Origin: Phycisphaerales bacterium
GTDB lineage: Bacteria > Planctomycetota > Phycisphaerae > Phycisphaerales > UBA1924
Assembly (NCBI GenBank): GCA_003511945.1
Contig: DOJA01000150.1
Coordinates: forward strand, 4,577 to 10,979
Reading direction: 5' to 3'
DNA: 6,403 nucleotides
Part shown: in pieces, positions 1 to 4,249 of the stretch
How the letters are laid out: each line of letters begins with the position of its first letter
Numbering within the stretch: the stretch's first letter is position 1
Notes under the pieces: model-generated
Seen by the model: only the letters and a program-made list of their open reading frames with translations
The model's database searches: none
Told to the model about the DNA's origin: nothing
Program-made: the position numbers and the translations under genes

Positions 1-320
1 AGCAGCAGCGGGTGGCCATCGCGCGGGCGCTGGTCGGGCGTCCGCGCCTGGTCGTGTGCGACGAGCCCACCGCGGCGCTCGACGGGCACACGGGCCAGCA
101 GGTCATGGAACTCATCAAGAACGCCGCCCGCGAGCCGGACGAGAAGGGGCGCGACCGCGTCGTCGTCGTCGTGACGCACGACAGCCGCATCTTTCACTAC
201 GCCGACCACATCATCGAGATGGAGGACGGGCTGCTGAAGAAGGGGCTGTCGGAGCACACCATCCAGGAATCCCACCACATCCCCGTGTACAACGCCGAGG
301 CCGGCGCCACCGCCACCTGA
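1..320 (+). CDS. ABC transporter ATP-binding protein, 3' fragment (MacB/LolD/DevA type)
   Basis: This is the C-terminal part of a cytoplasmic ABC ATPase that would power an export permease. The 5' end is cut by the window edge; the first whole codon is at position 3 and about 105 codons remain. The fragment opens with QQRVAIARAL, the tail of the LSGGQ signature region. It then shows Walker B with the catalytic Glu (LVVCDEP), the D-loop (TAALDG) and the H-loop (VVVVVTHD). Walker A and the Q-loop are off the edge. The block RPRLVVCDEPTAALD is typical of the MacB/LolD/DevA export group. A HlyD-type adaptor starts 23 nt downstream, which supports a DevBCA- or MacAB-like tripartite exporter. The substrate cannot be read from the sequence. 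An apparent GTG start at 12 lies inside the signature motif and is not a real start. Confidence 0.93.
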   Translation, partial: QQRVAIARALVGRPRLVVCDEPTAALDGHTGQQVMELIKNAAREPDEKGRDRVVVVVTHDSRIFHYADHIIEMEDGLLKKGLSEHTIQESHHIPVYNAEAGATAT

Positions 321-343
321 ACCCAGCCCAAGAGCCACCCTGC

Positions 344-1468
344 ATGTTCCGACGCATCGCCATCCTTCTATCCATCGCCGGGCTCGCGCTGGCGGGGTAT
401 GTCGTCGCCACCGCTCAGCCGCCCACTCCCGCGCCGCCCCCGGCCCAGCCGCCCTCGTCGAACCCCTACGCGCGGGGGATCGTGGCGATCGGCCTGGTCG
501 AGCCCGCGACCCGCGCGGTGGATGTCGCCGCCCCGGAGCCCGGCCGGGTGGTCGAGGTCTTTGTCGAGGTGAACGACCGCGTGAAGAAGGGCGACCCGCT
601 CTTCCGTCTCGACGCGATCCCGGTCGAGAGTGAACTCCTCCGCGCCCGCGCCGCGGAAGCGCAGGCGAGCGCCGAGGTGGCCCGCCTGGAGGCGTGGCCC
701 CGCCCCGAGGACTTCCCGCCCGTCGAGGCGGAGGTGGAAGAGTCGAGCCAGCGCCTCGCCGACGCCGAGGACCGACTGGCCTCGCTCGAGAAGGCCGGCG
801 TCGCGGGCGGCGCCAGCGAGACCGAACTCCAGCGCGCCCGGTTCTCGGTCTCGACCCTTCGTGCCACCCTCATCAACGCCCAGGCCCGGCTGGCGCGCCT
901 GAAGTCCGGCTCGTGGGACCAGGACCTGCTCGTCGCCCGGGCGGCCCTGGCCGCCCGCCAGGCCGACAGCCGCGCGATCGAGATGCGCCTGGATCGTTAC
1001 ACCGTGCGCGCGCCGATCGACGGGACCGTCCTCAAGCGGAACATCGAGCCCGGCGAGTCCGCCGCCGGCGGCGGCGCCCCGTCGCCCGGCCCCCAGGGCG
1101 AGTCCGACGCGCCCCTGGTCCTGGGCGATCTTTCCGCGATCCATGTCCGCGCTCTCATCGACGAGGAGGACGCCCCGCTGCTCCGCCTCGGCGCCCACGC
1201 CACCGGGCGCGTCCGAGGCCCCTTCAAGACCAGCGTCCCGCTCGAGATGCTCCGCATCGAGCCCATGGCCCGCCCCAAGAACCAGATCACCGGCGGCAGC
1301 ACCGAACTCATCGACACCCGCGTGATCGAGGTCGTTCTACTCGCCAGGCCCGAACCCGGCGGACCGACGCTCTACCCGGGCCAGGTCGTGGATGTCTTCA
1401 TCGACGCGGGAGATGCCGTCCCCCCGACCCCCCCCGCGCCAACCCCGCCCAGCGCCGCGTCACGGTGA
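344..1468 (+). CDS. HlyD/DevB-family periplasmic adaptor (membrane fusion protein) of an ABC exporter
   Basis: The 374-residue product is probably anchored in the inner membrane and links an ABC exporter to the outer envelope. An N-terminal hydrophobic segment (about residues 5-24) is followed by a Pro-rich linker (25-41). The first half of a biotinyl-lipoyl-like domain follows (about 58-92; EPGRVVEVFVEVNDRVKKGD). Next comes a long Ala/Glu/Arg-rich coiled-coil hairpin (about 93-217). The second lipoyl half (YTVRAPIDGTVLKRNIEPGE, 219-238) and beta-barrel parts follow. The ELIDTRVIEVV stretch (321-331) is typical of DevB-like adaptors. The tail is Pro-rich. The reading frame stays open upstream to 56, but this ATG was chosen because it follows the ATPase stop by 23 nt and begins a credible membrane anchor. 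No strong Shine-Dalgarno site is visible. It is probably co-transcribed with the ATPase. Family assignment is strong; the cargo is unknown. Confidence 0.93.
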   Translation: MFRRIAILLSIAGLALAGYVVATAQPPTPAPPPAQPPSSNPYARGIVAIGLVEPATRAVDVAAPEPGRVVEVFVEVNDRVKKGDPLFRLDAIPVESELLRARAAEAQASAEVARLEAWPRPEDFPPVEAEVEESSQRLADAEDRLASLEKAGVAGGASETELQRARFSVSTLRATLINAQARLARLKSGSWDQDLLVARAALAARQADSRAIEMRLDRYTVRAPIDGTVLKRNIEPGESAAGGGAPSPGPQGESDAPLVLGDLSAIHVRALIDEEDAPLLRLGAHATGRVRGPFKTSVPLEMLRIEPMARPKNQITGGSTELIDTRVIEVVLLARPEPGGPTLYPGQVVDVFIDAGDAVPPTPPAPTPPSAASR

Positions 1469-1471
1469 CGC
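1457..1471. terminator. Short palindrome at the convergent gene junction, possible weak terminator
   Basis: GCGTCAC-G-GTGACGC is a perfect inverted repeat that spans the adaptor gene's TGA stop. It lies 10 nt from the end of the opposing DUF4349 gene. As RNA it could form a 6-bp stem with a CGG loop on either strand. No T-tract follows on either side, so intrinsic termination is only a possibility. Confidence 0.25.
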
Positions 1472-1481
1472 CTTGTGGCGA

Positions 1482-2615
1482 TCAGGCCCAAGTCGCCCGC
1501 CACGCGAGCGACCGGTAGAGCCAGAAGCCCACGACGATGAGCGGGACCCAGATCACGAGGCCGCCGACCGCGACTTCGACGATCAATGAGACGGACTCTC
1601 CCAGTGCATCGGCGCCCCGCGCGAAGGACTTGCGCAGCGACGCCAGGAACGCGGCGCCTTCCTTCGGCTCGCGACGATCTTCGCTCGGCGGGGGGACAAT
1701 CTCGATCCGGAGCGACGACAGCCGGGCGCGGTTGTCGAGTCCGGCGCGGTTGGCCTCGAGCCGCTCGATCCGCAGCCGCACTTCCTCCAGCGAGTTCCGA
1801 ACGGTCAGCACATCCGCGAGCGGCGCTTCGGGGCGACGATCGAGCAGCGCCAGCAACTCCGCCTCGATGCGCCGCTCGTTCCGCAGGCGGGCGCCCAGGT
1901 CTGTTACTCGTTCCGTCAAGTCCTCAGCGATGGTGTTCTCCTCAATGACCTCGGCGACTTCCCGAAGGGAGCGCATCACCTCGTCCACGCGGCCGGCGCC
2001 GATGCGGAGGGTGATGCTCCCCCGCAGCGAATCTCCCTCGCCGCTGACCGCCGCCCGCTCGGCAAACTCGCCGGCAAGGGTGTCGACGAGCCCAAGAGCC
2101 GAGTTGAACGCCTTTCGCACATCGACCGTTCGCAGCGACATGGTGGCCTGGCGCACGATCGTGCGATCGATCGGAGCCCACGGGGCTGGCAAGGGGTCCG
2201 CGTCGGCGGACCGCCCGTTTGACCATACTTCGAACCCGGTTCCGGCTTCGCGAAAGGGGGGACTGGCGGGAGTCCTCCGGGCAGGTGCGTCGGACTGAGG
2301 AGCCAATGCGGGCATTTCGTGCGCCGTTCGCGGGCTCATGGCGACCATGCGCGAAAAATCCCGAGCGTCCTCTGTCGAACGGCTTGTCGATTGGGGAGCC
2401 CGTCCAGACTCGGGGATGGTCAGCGCCACGAGCGCCACTACCGCCGCGGCGGCCGCGAGGCCGGCAACAGGCCATCGGAGGATGCGCTCCGCCGAGCGGC
2501 GGCGATCCTCGTGCCGGACGCGCTCCAGCGCCATCCGCCATTGGGCGGTCTCGCCGCCGCGCCACTCCGACGCCCGTTCGAGCGCCCTGCTCAGTGTGTC
2601 GTTCGGCTCGTTCAT
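1482..2615 (-). CDS. DUF4349 membrane protein, probable anti-sigma partner of the adjacent ECF sigma factor
   Basis: The 377-residue product has a charged, probably cytoplasmic N-terminus (1-47) and a first membrane segment (about 48-67, Ala/Val-rich). A Pro/Ser-rich, low-complexity linker follows (68-148). The DUF4349-like region (about 150-310) contains RTIVRQATMSLRTVDVRKAF, then LRGSITLRIGAGRVDEVMRSL, then EDLTERVTDLGARLRNERRIE, and then a coiled coil (about 240-295). A second membrane segment lies near the C-terminus (about 343-368). DUF4349 proteins are membrane proteins of unknown biochemical role. The start codon overlaps the sigma factor stop by 4 nt (ATGA), so the two are probably translationally coupled. 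That arrangement and the short N-terminal cytoplasmic part suggest a sigma-binding membrane regulator. The N-terminus has no cysteine, so the zinc-binding HX3CX2C motif of classical anti-sigma domains is absent. The family call is fairly sure; the anti-sigma role is inference. Confidence 0.85.
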   Translation of the reverse strand: MNEPNDTLSRALERASEWRGGETAQWRMALERVRHEDRRRSAERILRWPVAGLAAAAAVVALVALTIPESGRAPQSTSRSTEDARDFSRMVAMSPRTAHEMPALAPQSDAPARRTPASPPFREAGTGFEVWSNGRSADADPLPAPWAPIDRTIVRQATMSLRTVDVRKAFNSALGLVDTLAGEFAERAAVSGEGDSLRGSITLRIGAGRVDEVMRSLREVAEVIEENTIAEDLTERVTDLGARLRNERRIEAELLALLDRRPEAPLADVLTVRNSLEEVRLRIERLEANRAGLDNRARLSSLRIEIVPPPSEDRREPKEGAAFLASLRKSFARGADALGESVSLIVEVAVGGLVIWVPLIVVGFWLYRSLAWRATWA

Positions 2616-3166
2616 CGCTTCGCCTCGCTCCCCGCGGCGTCGCTGAGAGTGCGCATCGCGCGCCTCATGCGGGTCTTGAGTGTGCCGACCGGGATTCCGA
2701 GCACCGCAGACGCCTGCTCGTGCGTCATCCCGCGAAGATGGCAGAGAATCACCGTCTCTCTGCCCCGTTCGTCAAGCCGATCAAGCACCGTCTGAAGCCA
2801 CTCGACTTCTTGGACACCCGAACTGTCCCTTGCGTCCGGGGACGACGAAGACGCGGCCACCGGTCTGGATGCACGCCTCTCGCGCGCGTTCAGATCCCGG
2901 CACCGGTTGATCGTGATCCGGTACACCCAGGTCGAGAACGAACTGCGTCCCCGGAAGGCGCGAGCATGGCGGATGACCCGCACCCAGGCCTCCTGCACCG
3001 CTTCCCGCGCCAGCGATTCGTTCCCGCGGCACAGCCCCAGCGCCAGCCCCAGCAGTCGGCTTTCATGGCGTTCGGCGAGAGCGCCCAGGGCCGAATCGTC
3101 ACCACCCGAAAAGCGGGCCAGCAGCGCCTCGTCCGTCACCGATCCGTCTGTGCCACGGGGCTTCAT
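2612..3166 (-). CDS. ECF-type RNA polymerase sigma factor (sigma-70 family)
   Basis: The 184-residue product would direct RNA polymerase core to a specific set of promoters. Region 2 covers about residues 11-85: TDEALLARFSGGDDSALGAL, then AREAVQEAWVRVIRHARAF with FRGRSSFSTWVYRITINRCRD for DNA melting and -10 recognition. A Ser/Pro/Asp-rich linker follows. Region 4 (about 120-170) has LDERGRETVILCHLRGMTHEQASAVLGIPVGTLKTRMRRA, a clear helix-turn-helix for -35 recognition. The ATG at 3166 was chosen because GAGGA lies about 10 nt upstream and about ten residues before the first conserved motif is usual. A GTG at 3202 would add 12 residues and overlap the upstream nucleotidyltransferase stop (GTGA), so it is a real alternative. 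The stop overlaps the DUF4349 start by 4 nt. The ECF call is strong; the subgroup and the signal are not readable here. Confidence 0.93.
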   Translation of the reverse strand: MKPRGTDGSVTDEALLARFSGGDDSALGALAERHESRLLGLALGLCRGNESLAREAVQEAWVRVIRHARAFRGRSSFSTWVYRITINRCRDLNARERRASRPVAASSSSPDARDSSGVQEVEWLQTVLDRLDERGRETVILCHLRGMTHEQASAVLGIPVGTLKTRMRRAMRTLSDAAGSEAKR

Positions 3167-3198
3167 CGGGGCGTCTTCCTCGAAGGATTGGACTCCCT

Positions 3199-4023
3199 TC
3201 ACGCCCCTTTGGTTTTCTCATCAGGAGCGGATTCTGTGATTCGCGCCCGGCCCCATGACTCACCGGCTCCTTTGCCCCAGACCTCCATCGCCTCGCCGAA
3301 CATCGCCGTCGCTTCCCGCGTCAACCGCTCCAGGTCCTCCGGACCGCGCGGGTACGCCAGCGCGCACACCTGCTCGTAGACCGGCCCGGGCAGATCGTCC
3401 TTCAGGTACCGGAACCCGAAGTCGTGGCGGTCCGGGCAATGGACGCAGCGCAGCAGGTCCACCAGCGGCCTGAGCACCAGCGCCTGGAAAGAGTACGCCC
3501 CGTCAATCGGCAATCCGCGGGTGCTCTGCTTTGCAGCGAGATGGCGCAGCAGCGGGAACCGCTGCCGGACATCCTCCACCTTTTTGCGCACAGCGGCCTC
3601 GATCGCCGCCCGATCGACCCGCTTCGTGCGCACGAGCCCGTCCTTGTCGAAGAGGACTGTGGGTGTGCCGTGGCGCTCCACATCGAGCCACTGGTGGTCC
3701 TTGCCCTGCTCGAGGGCGAGCCAGTCGATCATCAGCCACTCGGGCGCGTCCTTGAGCTGGTAGAAGACCTGGCGCCCGCCGTGCCACGCGGGCTCCGGGA
3801 CTCGGTAGCGGATGGCGACCTCACCGATCGACTCCACCGCCCCGTCGAACGCCCGCTCGGCCTCGTCCGCCCGCCCGGGGGTGTGGACGAAGAAGATGTC
3901 GACATCCGACATCTCGTCGGCGCGTCCGTTGGCGTCGCTCCCCCCCAGCCACGCGGCCCGGAAGACCTCGTTCGCGCGGAGCAACCGCGACAGCGACTCA
4001 ACGACAGCGGCGCGGGTGAGCAT
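3199..4023 (-). CDS. Stand-alone nucleotidyltransferase of the MNT/aminoglycoside-nucleotidyltransferase fold
   Basis: The 274-residue product carries the pol-beta-type nucleotidyltransferase signature. GGS sits at residues 27-29, followed by NGRADEMSDVDIFF, which puts the metal-binding pair at Asp40 and Asp42. Asp100, in EWLMIDWLALE, is a plausible third carboxylate. The C-terminal half (about 135-260) is mainly helical, with RKKVEDVRQRFPLLRHLAAK and a C193-X2-C196 pair of unknown meaning. Such proteins transfer a nucleotide to a small molecule or protein; the target here is unknown and nothing shows antibiotic resistance. The frame stays open to 4227, but that stretch runs antisense through the TPP riboswitch and is Arg/Pro-rich, so the ATG at 4023 was chosen. 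No Shine-Dalgarno site precedes it; TATGCG ends 5 nt before the ATG, so a leaderless message is possible. The stop lies 32 nt before the sigma factor ATG. A HEPN partner, expected for a toxin-antitoxin pair, is not present. Confidence 0.82.
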   Translation of the reverse strand: MLTRAAVVESLSRLLRANEVFRAAWLGGSDANGRADEMSDVDIFFVHTPGRADEAERAFDGAVESIGEVAIRYRVPEPAWHGGRQVFYQLKDAPEWLMIDWLALEQGKDHQWLDVERHGTPTVLFDKDGLVRTKRVDRAAIEAAVRKKVEDVRQRFPLLRHLAAKQSTRGLPIDGAYSFQALVLRPLVDLLRCVHCPDRHDFGFRYLKDDLPGPVYEQVCALAYPRGPEDLERLTREATAMFGEAMEVWGKGAGESWGRARITESAPDEKTKGA

Positions 4024-4064
4024 GGGGGCGCATACCCGCGACGGGGGCGTGCGGCTGCGGGGCC

Positions 4065-4073
4065 TGCTACCAT
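4065..4073 (+). promoter_or_regulatory. Candidate extended -10 promoter element for thiC
   Basis: TGCTACCAT matches the extended -10 pattern TGnTAnnnT. A start about 7 nt downstream would fall at about 4080, exactly at the 5' edge of the TPP aptamer. The -35 region (around 4045-4050) does not resemble TTGACA, which is common for extended -10 promoters. Position relative to the aptamer is the main support. Confidence 0.4.
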
Positions 4074-4081
4074 CCCCGCAT

Positions 4082-4161
4082 TCGCACGGGGCGGCCGCCC
4101 AACGCGGCCTGAGAAGCACCCGTTGAACCTGACCCGGTTCGCACCGGCGGAGGGAATGCGA
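4082..4161 (+). promoter_or_regulatory. TPP riboswitch (THI element) aptamer
   Basis: This RNA aptamer binds thiamine pyrophosphate and lowers expression of the downstream thiamine gene when the cofactor is plentiful. P1 can form from TCGCA (4082-4086) with TGCGA (4157-4161). CGGGGC follows P1. P2 is GGCCGC (4093-4098) with GCGGCC (4104-4109), loop CCAAC. The conserved CTGAGA is at 4109-4114. A 3-nt joint leads to ACCCG and then GAACCTGA (4125-4132). P5 is CCGGT (4134-4138) with ACCGG (4143-4147), loop TCGC. The conserved GGAGGGAA closes at 4149-4156. The short joint between CTGAGA and ACCCG resembles compact TPP riboswitches. A second P1 register is possible (CGCATT 4077-4082 with AATGCG 4155-4160). 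Placement 88 nt upstream of thiC fits perfectly. Confidence 0.96.
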
Positions 4162-4163
4162 CC

Positions 4164-4197
4164 ATCGGCGACCCGCGGCCCGTGCCGCCCCGCCGAT
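4164..4197 (+). promoter_or_regulatory. Strong nested hairpin after the aptamer, candidate expression platform
   Basis: ATCGGCG (4164-4170) pairs perfectly with CGCCGAT (4191-4197). Inside it, GCGGC (4175-4179) pairs with GCCGC (4184-4188) around a CCGT loop. The hairpin begins two nt after the P1 3' strand. No T-tract follows, so it is not a standard intrinsic terminator. It could be a Rho-linked or RNase-linked element, or a spacer fold. The pairing is seen directly; its role is inferred. Confidence 0.5.
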
Positions 4198-4223
4198 CCG
4201 CTCACCATCTCGCCGGGCGCGCC

Positions 4224-4239
4224 CCAACCCGCGTTGGAG
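4224..4239 (+). promoter_or_regulatory. Small hairpin partly covering the probable thiC ribosome binding site
   Basis: CCAAC (4224-4228) pairs with GTTGG (4233-4237) around a CCGC loop. The 3' arm takes up the first two bases of GGAG (4236-4239), the only Shine-Dalgarno-like sequence before thiC, 10 nt upstream of its ATG. The fold could limit translation starts, as in translationally acting TPP riboswitches. No clear pairing that would link it to the aptamer was found. Confidence 0.4.
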
Positions 4240-4249
4240 CCCACGCCCG

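Larger units (their letters stand above)
4024..4249. other. Divergent intergenic region with the thiC regulatory leader
   Basis: This 226-bp gap separates the minus-strand nucleotidyltransferase from thiC. The first ~40 bp from 4024 are very GC-rich and should hold the promoter of the minus-strand gene, but I cannot define one well. A plus-strand extended -10-like element lies at 4065-4073. The TPP aptamer follows at about 4082-4161, then two hairpins, then the thiC start. Confidence 0.8.

Noticed and set aside
56..343. Upstream extension of the HlyD adaptor frame over the ABC ATPase gene
   Set aside because: This stretch is out of frame with the ATPase and gives an Arg/His-rich peptide; the credible membrane anchor starts at 344.
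2152..2165. 14-bp palindrome CGCACGATCGTGCG
   Set aside because: It lies inside the DUF4349 coding region, is explained by codons for the conserved RTIVRQA stretch, and has no second copy to suggest an operator.
2439..2456. CCGCCGCGGCGG palindromic run
   Set aside because: It is produced by repeated Ala codons of the first membrane segment of the DUF4349 protein.
2219..3379. Plus-strand open frame opposite the sigma factor and DUF4349 genes
   Set aside because: Arg/Pro/Ser-rich translation without any recognisable domain; the minus strand carries clear sigma-70 region 2 and region 4 motifs.
3199..4023. MNT-HEPN toxin-antitoxin pair
   Set aside because: The nucleotidyltransferase is much longer than MNT antitoxins and its neighbours are a sigma factor and thiC, not a HEPN protein.
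4024..4227. Upstream extension of the nucleotidyltransferase frame
   Set aside because: The extra 68 residues run antisense through the TPP aptamer and are Arg/Pro/Ser-rich with no homology to the family; the catalytic domain begins properly after the ATG at 4023.
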